DNA from: Platanthera guangdongensis
Taxonomy: Eukaryota; Streptophyta; Magnoliopsida; Asparagales; Orchidaceae
Assembly (NCBI GenBank): GCA_039583875.1
Contig: CM077165.1
Span: forward strand, 61,864,757-61,928,756
Direction of reading: 5' to 3'
DNA length: 64,000 nucleotides
Position numbers and translations under genes: made by a program. This document shows, piece by piece, positions 46,895 to 58,875 of this stretch (positions within the stretch are counted from its first letter, which is position 1; every line of letters starts with the position of its first letter). The notes under the pieces are model-generated. The model had not been told where the DNA came from, did no database searches, and saw only the letters and a program-made list of their open reading frames with translations.

Positions 46895-49214
46895 TGTAAC
46901 GCCCCGAAACTCAAAGGAGCGAAGGGGGGGGGACGTTTTGGGCCAGTTTGGGTTCTGGATGCAGGCACACGGCCTGGGACACGGGCGTGTCCCAGGGCGT
47001 GTTAAGCCTGTGTCGACACTGAGCCGGGAAGTCGACACTTTGGTCTCGACATTGCGTTGAGACTGCGCACACAGCCTGCGACACGGGCGTGTCGCAGGGC
47101 GTGTCGACCCGTGTCGACACTTAGCCGCGAAGTCGACGAGATTCGCTCGACGATGCGTCGAGACAAGGCACACGGCCTGCGACACGGGTGTGTCGCAGGG
47201 CGTGTCGACCTGTCTAGACGATCGTCCCGGGGAGTCGACGAGATTTGCTCGACGATGCGTCGAGACAAGGCACATGGCCTAGGATACGGGCGTGTCCAAG
47301 GCCGTGTCATCAGGTCGACGATCTTCACTCGACGAAGTGTCGAGTGTCGAGACCGTGTACACGGCTTGGGGTCCAAGCGTGTTGAGGTGACACGGGTAGG
47401 GACACGGGCGTGTCCTAGAACCCGTGCAGTGCTCGGGTTGATTTTGGGGAAAAATGATGGGGTACACGGTCGGCCACACGGCCGTGTTAGGTGGAACACG
47501 GGCGTGTCAGCTCGAACACGGGCGTGTTCGATACCCGTATGAGGTTCCAGGTGATTCTATTTTGACGGAGAATGAGGCACACGGCCCTGGATACGGGCGT
47601 GTGCCAGGCCGTGTTCGGTCCAGATTGGGCATTTCTGTCCCGAATCGAAGTCGTTCATTTCTTTAACTGAAGATCCAACGGCTGGGGGTTGTTCCTGAAG
47701 GGATATACCCGTGAATGGACTTGGAAAACCCTCACTTTTCTTAACTTATCATCTTTCTAAAAGCTTAGAGAGAGAGGAGAGCCAAGGGAGGAAGAAGGAG
47801 CTAGATCCCGTCATTTGGAGGAGCTTCGGAGCTCCAAATCGCGAGCCGACTCCGGATCCACGGAGGCAACGCTAGTGCGGTGGTTTTCATCCGATTACTT
47901 TTCCATGGCGCCAAAGAGGAACGCAAGGGTAACGATCCTCATCTTGAGCATGAGTAGCTCTCTTTCTTAGCATAGGAAGCCCGCTCTCGCGAGTTTGCGG
48001 AGAGTTGGAGGCGTTCCTTCGGGTAGATATGTGAAGTCCCCGTTGTTTAGAGTCCGTAAGCGAGAACAGACATAGGCATGATGTGTGAAGCCTACCCGGA
48101 CATGTTGGTCTGGATCGGTGATGTTGCATTGCATAAATGCCGGAGAAGACTCTGTGCTATTGGTTGTTTTTCGGGTTTTCTACGCAGTAGATTGCAGCAG
48201 GGAGCCTTGGGGACTAACCCAAAGGTGCACCCGGAAAACTGGGCGGATACGAGATCTTGCCAACTTGGTGGCCTGAGAGCCAACTTGAACATAACCGGGT
48301 TATGTGACTTGTGATGGTAATGGGACTCGGCGGAAGTTTGACCCGCGCAAATGGCTTAAATTATCGTTGCGACGTGAGCACGGGTTAGATGGAACCGTAC
48401 CCATATCTATGTCGTTCGGGTTAAAGAGACCTAAGGTTACGTGACACTTGTCATTGGCATAGATGAGAGTCTTCGGCGGTCAATGGCTTAAATTGACGTG
48501 ACCCATGCCGGGAAGACAAATTGCTCATAGGTTTGGCCGTCCAAGAGTCGGTGGTGAGTCCGGAATGTCAATGGCTTTAATTGACGTGACATCGACCGGT
48601 TCACCGAGAATGTTCCCTGAGAGCACGGGGCGTTTGGCCGTGCGAGCCAACGTCTGTGATTAAATGGCTAGTGATATAATGCTCGCTTATGCTAATGAAA
48701 TGCAGGGAAGGAGCATCGCCGCCCCGAGGTGGGGGCGGGATCGTTATAATTTGGTCAGCATTGCTGAATGTTGCCTTGTTTTGCCACCGTGCGGTGGTTT
48801 GTTGCTTGCAGGTGCAGCTGGACCAAGTGGTCAATAGCGGGCTAAAGCCCGAATGCGAAGCCGACCCTTAAAGGCCTAAATTGGAAGTGTTTACTGCTTT
48901 ATTCATGTGTGACCGGCCTGCGTGCCGTGGTTTGTAAAACATGTAATTGGAAGTGAAACATTTTGTAAGGTCTTAAGGCTTGTTTTGAGTATTTTGTATA
49001 ACATTCCTATTCTGTACTAGTGGACATTCATGCTCTAATGTTGGGTTCTTTATCGCAACTTTTATAAACTGCTTCCGCTAGAATGCTCTGTGTAGGACGT
49101 TGAGATTGGTTGGATGGTTTCCATAAGTAACCACCAGGTCTGTCTGTGGCATACGGCATCGGGCTCCGGCCGGACCTACTGCGTTATGCTATGTGACGGA
49201 TAGGGGGCGTTACA
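46895..49214 (+). repeat. A2 5' LTR
   Basis: It has the same termini as A1 and about 110 extra bases, mainly in the palindrome array (46963-47622), which has one more block of GTCGACGAGATT(C/T)GCTCGACGA type. Hairpin block at about 48716-48849; the second hairpin is damaged here (GCTGAAT). Confidence 0.93.
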
Positions 49215-49217
49215 ATT

Positions 49218-49227
49218 TGGTATCAGA
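49218..49227 (+). other. A2 primer-binding site (tRNA-iMet)
   Basis: TGGTATCAGA, three bases after the LTR, matches the 3' end of initiator tRNA-Met over ten bases. Confidence 0.88.
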
Positions 49228-49439
49228 CTACTGGTTTTGGTCGGGCTTAAAGTGAATTCGTGGGCGAATTCTTTTTAAGGGGTGGTGAGCACGTTGTGTG
49301 CGTCATCGTAATAACAGTAAAAAGAACCCATGAATGTCCACTTAGGAATGAAAATACTCGTGTTTGAGGAAGCTGCGTGTTCCTATAATTGCTGTTTGCG
49401 ATTTATTTGGTCGCTTAACGGTGTTTTGTACCACTATAG

Positions 49440-50583
49440 GTGACCCGAAGTGGTGTTGGGTCGTCAGAACGCCGAGTTTCTGAGGCTAGTAGTGCACCGG
49501 ATGTTGCTCCTGCAACACCTCTGTTGGCTGAAAATATTCGATTGGTGGCTGAAGCGGTGTTGGCCGTGATAAATGCGCAGCCTGCAAGGCAAACGCAGCA
49601 GCCCGCTCCTATGATGGAGCAAGAACCTCTTCAAGAGGCTGAGCCGAGGAAAGTGGAGCAAGTGGTTGTGGAACCGGTGGTGCCAAGGAGGGCAACTGAG
49701 AGGCAGCTTAAGCATGTAATGAGCTTTAACCCTCCGTTATTCTCGGGGTTGGGAACCCCAACTCAGGCTGAAGACTGGCTCTCCAGGGTGAAGAGAGTCA
49801 TGACAGCGACGGAGACGGAGGAGTGGCAAATGACCACCATCGCTACGTTCCTTTTGGACGGTGAAGCGAGAATGTGGTTGGAAGGATTGGAGCTGCACTT
49901 ATTGAGAGGTAGGCAACTTGGTGATGTCTCGATGGAGGAGTTCTTGAGATTATTCTTGGCAAGATACCTCCCTTCGACGCAGAAGATAGCGTTGGAGAAT
50001 GAGTTCCTGAAGTTGGTACAGGGTGAGAGGAGTGTGGATGAATATCTCCACGAGTTTACTCGTCTGAGTCGTTATGCTAGCTCCACCATCATGGATGAGG
50101 AGCGCAAGACTAATCGCTTCGACGAAGGCTTGAGAGATGAGTTGAGATTACTACTCTCGGGGCCGATGACGCAGGGTTTCTTAACCTTGGTCAATACTGC
50201 CCGGTCCTTGGAGAAGGACATGAAGAGTGTGCAAGCGAAGAAAGGCTTGGGTGATAGAAAATCTGAATTTAAAGTGCCGACTACTTCAAAGTCCGGCTAT
50301 CGGAGGGCTTTCAAGAAGCATAGGACTTCGGGTCCAGCTCCTTCTGGTGCTTCTGGGGCAACTACGAGTCGGACCCCGGGCGCGTGTTTTACATGTGGAA
50401 AGACGGGGCACTTTGCCCGTGACTGTTGGAGCGGACGTCCTAAGTCCGAGAGGAAGCCGGGAGCTACCTATGAAGAGAAGGGAAAGGCGGTGGAGTAGAC
50501 CGCATCCCATTATGCTCCGGCCCAACCAAGGGTCTACAATCTTGGCCAACAGGAGGCCATTAAACAAGCTGATGTGGTGACAG
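49440..50583 (+). pseudogene. gag: A2 gag
   Basis: It has the same domains as A1 gag, with an intact zinc knuckle CFTCGKTGHFARDCW near 50387. The frame opens at GTG 49440 after an in-frame TAG, as in A1; the first ATG is 49612. TAG at 50496-50498 (TCG in A1) cuts off the last ~28 codons before the splice-like junction at 50583. If the frame is read from GTG, the N-terminal ~57 residues are rich in Ala, Val and Gln. Confidence 0.88.
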
Positions 50584-50659
50584 GTACGGTTTAATTTATA
50601 GCAAGTCAATTTCTTTAAATACTTGTTATGCATATGTTACCTTACCACTACTTGTTTAG
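50584..50659 (+). other. Probable intron between gag and protease (A2)
   Basis: It is 76 bases, GTACGG...TTGTTTAG, with only two differences from the A1 copy (a CAC/CAT change and CTAAC to CTTAC at the branch-point-like site). Removal joins the frames in phase 1 exactly as in A1. Confidence 0.6.
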
Positions 50660-53600
50660 GATTTGTATTGATTTGTGAAAATCCGGCACGAGCACTCTTC
50701 GATACGGGAGCCTCACACTCCTTCTTGTCCGAAGGATTTATATCACGCATTGGAGTCCCTTCTTCGATGGCGAAGGATAAGTTGGATGTGTTGTTGCCCA
50801 ATGGGTGTTCGATGTGAGCGGATAGGATCTGCGATGTTAAGGTTCGTATTGGGGAGCAGGAGTTCGACCTGCGGGCGTCTTTACTTCCGTTAGTGGAGTT
50901 CGACGTCATATTTGGCATGGACTGGCTCTCGGAGCAGCAAGCCCATATAGATTATAGTAGCAAGGAAGTCAAGCTGGGAGCAAGTCGTGAAACGACTTTT
51001 ACGGGCTTAAAGGGGTCGAGCAAGACATTGATGTCTGCTCTTCAGGTGGTGAAGGCGGTTCGTGCTGGTGCAGAACTGTTCTTTACGCTAGTGGAGGTTG
51101 CAAAGCCGAAGCCCGCATTGGATTGTATTTCAGTGGTATCGGAATACCCTGATATGTTCCCCGCGGATCTTCCTGGAGCCCCGCCTCAGCGGGAGATAGA
51201 TTTTACGATCGAGCTAGTGCCAGGTGCAAAGCCTGTGTCACGATCTCCGTATCGGCTAGCGCCTAAGGAAATGGCGGAGCTAAAAGTTCAACTGCAAGAG
51301 TTGTTGGAGCAAGGATATGTGCGCCCGAGTTCTTCGCCTTACAGCGCACCGGTCATCTTTGTTAAGAATAAGGACGAAAGCTTGAGGCTATGTATTGATT
51401 ATCGGGAGCTAAACAAGCTGACGGAGAAGAACAAGTACCTGATCCCCCGGATTGATGATCTCTTTGATCAGTTAGTTGGGTCGACGGTGTACTCGAAGTT
51501 GGATCTCAAGGCTGGGTACTATCAGCTGCGAATAAGGGAGACTGATATCCCGAAGACAGCGTTTAGTACGAGATACGGGCATTATGAGTTTACGGTCATG
51601 CCGTTTGGGCTGACTAATGCGCCGTCAGTGTTCATGGATTTGATGAACAGGACGTTCAGGGAGTACTTGGACCATTTCGTGATCGTCTTCATCGACGATA
51701 TTTTGGTGTACTCGCAAAGTGAGGAAGATCACTTCAAGCATCTTCATTTGGTGTTGGAAACACTAAGGAGAAATCAGTTGTATGCCAAGTTCTCGAAGTG
51801 CGAGTTTTGGCTATCCTCAGTGGCGTTCCTCGGGCATATAGTGAGTGGAGAGGGTATTGCTGTGGATCCGGCGAAGATTGTTGCGATACGGGAGTGGCCT
51901 GAGCTTGCTACGGTAGCAGAAGTCCGGAGCTTTTTGGGGCTTGCCGGCTATTATAGGCGCTTCGTAGAGAACTTCTCGCGGTTAGCGTTACCTCTCACTA
52001 CTTTGACGAGGAAGGAGCATAAGTTCGTTTGGACGTCGGAGTGCGCGCGAGCTTTTGAGGAATTGAAGTGTCGGTTGACCACGGCGCCTGTGCTGAGTTC
52101 GCCATGTGGAACCGAAGGCTATGAGTTATATAGCGATGCTTCGGGCAGCGGTTTGGGTTGCGTGCTACTGCAGCACGGAAGCGTGATAGCTTATGGCTCG
52201 AGACAGCTAAAAGTGCACGAGAGGAATTATCCGGTCCATGACTTGGAGTTAGCGGCCGTGATTTTTGCTTTGAATCTGTGGAGGCACTATTTGTACGGTG
52301 TGAAGATTGATATCTACACCGATCACAAGAGCCTGCAATATTTGATAGATCAGAAAGATCTGAATATGCGGCAGCGTAGATGGATGGAGTTCCTGGGGGA
52401 CTATACATTCAAGATCCACTACGTGTCTGGCAAAGGGAATGCGGTTGCGGACGCGTTGAGTCGCCGAGCCCCAGCTCAAGCCAATTGGCTATCGGTGCAT
52501 GATGAGCGGTTGGTGCGGGAGTTGGAGGCGTTGGAGATTGTTTGTGTGGACAGGCAATCAAGTGCTGAAGCAGTTCTGAATTGGACTGAAGTCCAATATG
52601 ACCTGGCTGATCGTATTCGGCAGGCTTTGGATATGGATGCTCATATGAAGCAGTTCATGGTAGAGGCTCTGGATGGGTCAAATTCCCAATTCGTCGTGGA
52701 GGACGGATTGCTTTGGAGAGACGGTCGTTTGTGCGTCCCAAGTGTGGGCAATTTACGGGTGGAGTTGTTGTACGAGGCGCACCATACCAAGTACTTAATT
52801 CACCCGGGGAGCACGAAGATGTACCGTGATGTGAAGAAACTGTTTTGGTGGCCGGGTTTAAAGAAGGATGTGGCGCTATACGTAGCGAAGTGCCAAACCT
52901 GCGCCTTGGTAAAGGCGGAGTGCCAAAAGCCGGGAGGATTTCTTAAGTCCTTGCCTATTCCGTAGTGGAAATTCGACGACATCTCTATGGACTTTGTGCA
53001 CGGTTTGCCAAGGTCGCAAAAGGGGAACGATGCCATTTGGGTGGTTGTTGATCGATTAACGAAGGTGTCGCATTTTATTCCGCATAGGAAGGATGATCCG
53101 GTGGAGAAGCTGGCAAAGCTTTATGTGGATAACATAGTACGACTTCATGGTGTGCCCCGCAGCATCGTGAGTGACCGAGATGGGCGGTTCACGTCCAATG
53201 ATTGGAGGCTGGTGCACCAAATGTTGGGAACAAAGCTGAAATTCAGCATAGCCTTCCATCCACAAACGGATGGGCAGACCGAGAGGGTCAATAGAACCAT
53301 GGAAGACATGCTTCGCATGTGTGTCTTGGATTTTGGAAAGCAATGGGAAGACCACCTATATTTGGTGGAGTTCGCATACAACAACAACTACCAAGCGAGT
53401 ATTCAGATGGCGCCTTTCGAGGCCCTATATGGTAGGAAATGTCGCACGCCATTGTCTTGGTTAGAAACGGGTGAGTCAAAGTTGTATAAGCGATCGGAAG
53501 TGGAGGATGCGACTTCTTTGGTGAGAACCATTCGGGAGAGGTTGCTTATCGCTCAGGACCGGCAAGTAAAGTACTATAATGCCAAGCACATGAATGTGGA

Positions 53601-54108
53601 GTTCGTTGTGGGCGATTATGTATACTTAAAGATCAGGACGTTCAAGGGTGTCTCGCGGGTGCGGCGATTGAAAAAGCTAAGCCCGAGGTACCTTGGACCG
53701 TTTGAGATTCTGGAGCGAGTTGGTGAAGCGGCCTATCGGTTGAAGCTTTCAGTGGAGCTTAGTGGTTTACATGATGTATTCCATATTTCGGTGCTTCGGA
53801 AGGCGGTGCAAGAGCCTACGCAAGTGATCGCGGTTGATCAAGTGCCGGTGGATAGTGGGCTAACGACAAAGGTCAAGCCCGTGCGGATCGTGGACTCGGA
53901 GGTCAAGCGGCTACGCAATAAAGAGATCAGGATGGTCAAGGTCCGGTGGGACAATTGCGGTCGTGAGGAGCTCTCTTGGGAGCGAGAGCAGACTATGCTT
54001 GACGAGTATCCGGAGTTGTTCCGCTCAGGTACAAATTTTGGTTTTGTACATGTCTTTCCTTTATGTAATTTCGTGGGCGAAATTCTTTTAAGAGTGGGAG
54101 AGTTGTAA
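50660..54108 (+). pseudogene. pol: A2 pol: protease, RT, RNase H, integrase, chromodomain-like tail
   Basis: Protease has [12 protein letters not shown] at 50816-50818 (CGA in A1) stops the frame soon after. Reverse transcriptase has [20 protein letters not shown] and FIDDI. RNase H has [10 protein letters not shown] and [13 protein letters not shown] at 52963-52965 (GAG in A1) lies at the start of the integrase core. The rest of integrase and the chromodomain-like tail (VKVRWDNCG, ELSWERE) are open from 52987 to 54108. The last TAA uses the first bases of the 3' LTR. All pieces are in one frame, so three point changes account for the damage. Confidence 0.94.
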
Positions 54109-56421
54109 CGCCTCGAAACTCAAAGGAGCGAAGGGGGGGACGTTTTGGGCCAGTTTGGGTTCTGGCTGCAGGAACACGGCCTGGGACACGGGCGTGTCCC
54201 AGGGCGTGTCAAGCCTGTGTCGACACTGAGCCGGGAAGTCGACACTTTGGTCTCGACATTGCGTCGAGACTGGGCACACGGCCTGCGACACGGGCGTGTC
54301 GCAGGGCGTGTCCACCCGTGTCGACACTTAGCTGCGAAGTCGACGAGATTCGCTCGACGATGCGTCGAGACAAGGCACACGGCCTGCGACACGGGCGTGT
54401 CGCAGGGCATATCAACCTGTCTCGATGATCGTCCCGGGGAGTCGACGAGATTTGCTCGACGATGCGTCGAGACAAGGCACACGGCCTAGGACACGGGCGT
54501 GTCCAAGGCCATGTCATCAGGTCGACGATCTTCACTCGACAAAGTGTCGAGTGTCGAGAACGTGTACACGGCTTGGGGTCCAGGCGTGTTGAGGTGACAC
54601 GGGTAGGGACACGGGCGTGTCCTAGAACCCGTGCAATGCTCGGGTTGATTTTGGGGAAAAATGATGGGGTACACGGCCGGCCATACGGCCGTGTCAGGTG
54701 GAACACGGGCGTGTCAGCTCGAACACGGGCGTGTTCGATACCCGTGTGAGGTTCCAGGTGATTTGATTTTGACGGCGAATGAGGCACACGGCCCTGGACA
54801 CGGGCGTGTGCCAGGCCGTGTTCGGTCCAGATTGGGCATTTCAGTCCCGAATCGAAACCGTTCATTTCTTTAACTGAAGATCCAACGGCTGGGGGGTGTT
54901 CCTGAAGGGATATACCCATGAATGGACTTGGAAAACCCTCACTTTTCTTAACTTATCATCTTTCTAAAAGCTTAGAGAGAGAGGAGAGCCAAGGGAGGAA
55001 GAAGGAGTTAGATCCCGCCATTTGGAGGAGCTTCGGAGCTCCGAATCGCGAGCCGACTCCGGATCCACGGAGGCAACGCTAGTGCGGTGGTTTTCATCCG
55101 ATTACTTTTCCATGGCGCCAAAGAGGAACTCAAGGGTAACGATCCTCATCTTGAGCATGAGTAGCTCTCTTTCTTAGCATAGGAAGCCCGCTCTCGCGAG
55201 TTTGCGGAGAGTTGGAGGCGTTCCTTCGGGTAGATATGTGAAGTACCAGTTGTTTAGAGTCCGTAAGCGAGAACGGACATAGGCATGATGTGTGAAGCCT
55301 ACCCGGACATGTTGGTCTGGATCGGTGATGTTGCATTGCATAAATGTCGGAGAAGACTCTGTGTTATTGGTTGTTTTTCGGGTTTTCTACGTGGTAGATT
55401 GCAGCAGGGAGCCTTGGGGACTAACCCAAAGGTGCACCCGGAAAAATGGGCGGATATGAGATCTTGCCAACTTGGTGGCCTGAGAGCCAACTTGAACATA
55501 ACCGGGTTATGTGACTTGTGATGGTAATGGGACTCGGCGGAAGTTTGACCCGCGCAAATGGCTTAAATTGTCGTTGCGACGTGAGCACGGGTTAGATGGA
55601 ACCGTACCCATATCTATGTCGTTCGAGTTAAAGAGACCTAAGGTTACGTGGCACTTGTCGTTGGCATAGATGAGAGTTTTCGGCGGTCAATGGCTTAAAT
55701 TGACGTGACCCATGCCGGGAAGACAAATTGCTCATAGGTTTGGCCGTCCAAGAGGCGGTGGTGAGTCCGGAATGTCAATGGCTTTAATTGACGTGACATC
55801 GACCGGTTCACCGAGAATGTGCCCTGAGAGCACGAGGCGGGTGGCCGTGCGAGCCAACGTCTGTGATGAAATGGCTAGTGATATATTGCTCGCTTATGCT
55901 AATGAAATGTAGGGAAGGAGCATCGCCGCCCCGAGTTGGGGGCAGGATCGTTATAATTTGGTCAGCATTGCTGACCGTTGCCTTATTTTGCCACCGTGCG
56001 GTGGTTTGTTGCTTGCAGGTGCAGCTGGACCAAGCGGTCAATAGCGGGCTAAAGCCCGAATGCGAAGCCGGCTCTTGAAGGCCTAAATTGGAAGTGTTTA
56101 CTGCTTTATTCATGTGTGACCGGCCTGCGTGCCGTGGTTTGTAAAACATGTAATTGGAAGTGAAACATTTTGTAAGGCCTTAAGGCTTATTTTGAGTATT
56201 TTGTATAACATTCCTATTATGTACTAGTGGACATTCATGCTCTAATGCTGGGTTCTTTATCGCAACTTTTATAAACTGCTTCCGCTAGAATGCTCTGTGT
56301 AGGACGTTGAGATTGGTTGGATGGTTTCCATAAGTAACCACCCGGTCTGTCTGTGGCATACGGCGTCAGGCCCCGGCCGGACCTACTGCTTTATGCTATG
56401 TGACGGATAGGGGGCGTTACA
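54104..56421 (+). repeat. A2 3' LTR
   Basis: It is 2318 bases and colinear with 46895-49214. Array 54172-54830, hairpin block about 55920-56058. It begins TGTAACGCCTCG with one change from the 5' copy. Confidence 0.93.
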
Positions 56422-56447
56422 GTTATGTCCCTTTTTGAGTAACCTCC

Positions 56448-56458
56448 CTCTGATACCA
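56448..56458 (-). other. B primer-binding site (tRNA-iMet)
   Basis: The minus strand reads TGGTATCAGAG, two bases from the 5' LTR. It shows that B's 5' end is on the right and that A2 sits between this site and gag. Confidence 0.9.
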
Positions 56459-56460
56459 CT

Positions 56461-58494
56461 TGAAAGAAATTGTACCAAATCACCTAGAGGGGGGGGGGGT
56501 GAATAGGTGACTTAATCTTTATTAACTTTTTAGGCAGATTTCAGATTATATCACAGATTCTTAACAAATTCTACACTGCAGTCAATCAGCAATTACAGCA
56601 ATCAATCAAGCACACAGTGAACACACAAATTTATAGTGGTTCCCCAAGGTTTGGGTACATCCACTTTCCTCCTTCGCCTATCTAGTAGTGTACTAGATTC
56701 GGCCAAACTCCTCCACTAACTCAGATCCTCAGATCTTACACTAAGAACCCCAAAACAGGTTCCTACAGCTCAGGCCCAAGGCCCTACAACTCAGTCTTCT
56801 TCAAAGACCTACACTCAGCTTCTTCACAAAGCCTACACTCAGCCACAAGGCCTACACTCAGCCACAACAGGCCTACACTCAGAGATACAAATCTCCAACA
56901 CTCAGGCACACAGGCCCTACACTCAGCCTTTATAATTACAGGCTTACAACTCAGATCCCTAAGGATCCTACAAGAAATTAGAATACAAAGTTTATATACC
57001 TACAACTCTGAATAGAGAGATGAGTTGATAGGTTCTTGATGAGTTCTTGGAAGAACTCTGCTGAGATCAATCTCACTTGGCTTTTCTTCAAAGCTTCTTG
57101 AATATAGAACACAATTGGATTGATCTTCTCTGCAGCTGATCTTTGATCTCTGCAACTTAAGATTCAGAACTAGGTCTGAATCCTTCTTCACATCCTGGTT
57201 CCAACGGCTGTCTTCTTGGATGGAGCTCTCTCTCCAACTTCTTAGATCTTCACTAGATTCTTCAATGAATAGCTAGATCTTCTTTTCTTTTTCAATCACT
57301 TGATCTTCTGTTTCTGTAGACAGTATAAGCATATATATAGGCCTTCTTCATGGTAACCGGCTGGTCCGGTTCATAACTGAATTCTGATAACTCTGACAGG
57401 TGCAGTAGACCGGCTGGAATGGTAGCTGTCAAGTCATCCAGTCAGTTCTTGAAAAATCTGTAGCTGTCTGAAAGTGTCGAGACTGTCTGTCTTTAAGTGT
57501 CGACACTTATAGAGTAAGTGTCGACACAAGTTGACAAAGTGTCGACACTAGCCTTCAAGGTGTCGACACAACTCCTTGTCTTGTAGAATTCACTTCTCGA
57601 CACAGCTTCTTCATCATGTGTCGACACTGATATTGAGTGTCGACACAACTCCTTGTTCTTCAGCACTTAGTTGAATTCTTGTAAGTGTCGACACAACTCC
57701 TTTGTGTCGACACATCTTCATGTGTTGAACTTGTTAAGTGTCGACACATCTTCTTGGTGTCGACACTTGCCTTCTGTGTTGATACTTGCTGAGTGTCGAC
57801 ACTGCTCCTTGTGTCGACACATTTTTCTTCTGTTGAGACTTTGGCTGAGTGTCGACACATCTCCTTAGTGTCGACACTTGTACTTAGAATTTTTTGTTGA
57901 ACTTTGCTGAGTGTCGACACTGCTCCTTGTGTCGACACTTTCTTCATATGTTGAGTCTTCTGCTGAGTGTCGACACATTCTTTCTTGTGTCGACACTTTC
58001 TTCAAGTGCTGAGTCTTCTGCTTAGTGTCGACACATTCTTTATTATGTCGACACTTATACTTAGACTCTGCTGACTTTTGCTGAGTGTCGACATAGCCTG
58101 CAAGTGTCGACACTTTCTGATGTAGACACAGTTCCTCTGGGTGTCGACACAATTGCTAAGTGTCAACACAGCTTCACTGGACTTTTCTTCATTGAGTGTC
58201 GACACAGCTCCTTGTGTCGACACTTTCTGTCTGGTGTCGACTCTGCATCCCTGGTGTCGACACAAGTACTCCAAGTGTCGACACTGCTTGCCTGGGTGTC
58301 GACACAAGTCTTTTTAAGTGTGGATACTTTGCTCCTAGGTGTCGACATATGGACATAAAAACTTTTTCATCTTTCCCTGCAAATACTTAACCTGCACAAG
58401 TAAACTCAAAACACATCAAATACATTTTGATGTATATCATTGAGTAGGGTGAGGCTTCTTCAAATCAGGTACATTAGAACCAATGTACCCAACA
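56461..58494 (-). repeat. B 5' LTR (right copy, uninterrupted)
   Basis: It is 2034 bases. On the minus strand, U3 holds about 25 exact GTGTCGACAC units between 58350 and 57472, then about 135 bases, then a TATATATA box at 57332-57339. The R/U5 part down to 56461 has no palindromes of this type. It is followed by the CTATA duplication. Confidence 0.93.
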
Positions 58495-58499
58495 CTATA

Positions 58500-58557
58500 C
58501 ATGTTGGGTCACATCCTAAGTTAGTGAACCTAGCCCAAATCAACTAGGGATCCAACA
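58500..58557 (-). repeat. D 5' LTR, terminal 58 bases beyond B
   Basis: It matches 15050-15106 (ATGTTGGGTCACATCC ... TCCAACA). It follows B's right-hand CTATA copy (58495-58499) and is followed by D's GGTTT duplication. Confidence 0.93.
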
Positions 58558-58562
58558 GGTTT

Positions 58563-58870
58563 CTTCTCCTTAGGGCTCACTGAAGGTGATGGTGGGGTGG
58601 AATGAGGGTGAGGCTGGCTTGTTTAAAGTTTTTGACTTAAGAGGAGTGGATGGGCATGGCCGGCAGCATGATTCCTCATGCTACTACGTGTCAGCCATAT
58701 ATTGGACTGTCAATCATTGCCATAAATATGTTTTCTTGAAATGATGAATAGATTATATTGTTTTGCTGTAGAGATAAATGTCTCATCACTATTTTATCCT
58801 GAACCCGATTTAGCCCATATACAAGTGAACCGGTCAACATAATTTTCAGGCTGAAAAAATTCTCAAGTAC
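58563..58870. other. Older flanking DNA right of D, nothing recognised
   Basis: No open frame with a recognisable product and no repeat structure that I can see. Confidence 0.4.
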
Positions 58871-58875
58871 AAAAG

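Larger units (their letters stand above)
46895..56421 (+). mobile_element. A2: complete Tekay-like Ty3/gypsy element inserted in B's leader, inactive
   Basis: LTRs are 46895-49214 (2320 bases) and 54104-56421 (2318 bases). Flanks are ATTAT (46890-46894) and GTTAT (56422-56426), one base apart, so probably a 5-base duplication with one later change. The layout is identical to A1. Stops at 50496, 50816 and 52963 inactivate it. It lies between B's primer site and B's gag. Confidence 0.94.
24503..58494 (-). mobile_element. B: SIRE-like Ty1/copia element, reverse orientation, hosting C and A2
   Basis: The LTRs begin TGAAAGAAATTG and end GTACCCAACA (plus reading): 2036 bases on the left after removing C, and 2034 on the right. 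The duplication is CTATA. The minus-strand order is 5' LTR, primer site, leader split by A2, gag with two zinc knuckles, protease-integrase-RT-RNase H, palindrome spacer, ORF3, polypurine tract and 3' LTR. Only stops and two gag frameshifts break an otherwise complete element. Confidence 0.94.
13108..58557 (-). mobile_element. D: decayed SIRE-like Ty1/copia element, reverse orientation, hosting B
   Basis: It is bounded by GGTTT duplications (13103-13107, 58558-58562) and LTRs starting TGAAAGTGAG and ending TCCAACA in plus-strand reading. The order on the minus strand is 5' LTR, tRNA-iMet primer site, gag, integrase, reverse transcriptase, RNase H, a third ORF, polypurine tract and 3' LTR. Integrase before reverse transcriptase marks Ty1/copia, and the third ORF after pol marks the SIRE/Maximus group. 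Every ORF is broken. Element B inserted in the 5' LTR with a CTATA duplication (24498-24502, 58495-58499). Confidence 0.92.

Noticed and set aside
57472..58350. CRISPR-like array: short repeats with regular spacers
   Set aside because: The repeat is only 10 bases, spacing varies from 15 to 45 bases, spacers are similar CT-rich sequence, and it lies in a plant LTR with no cas genes.
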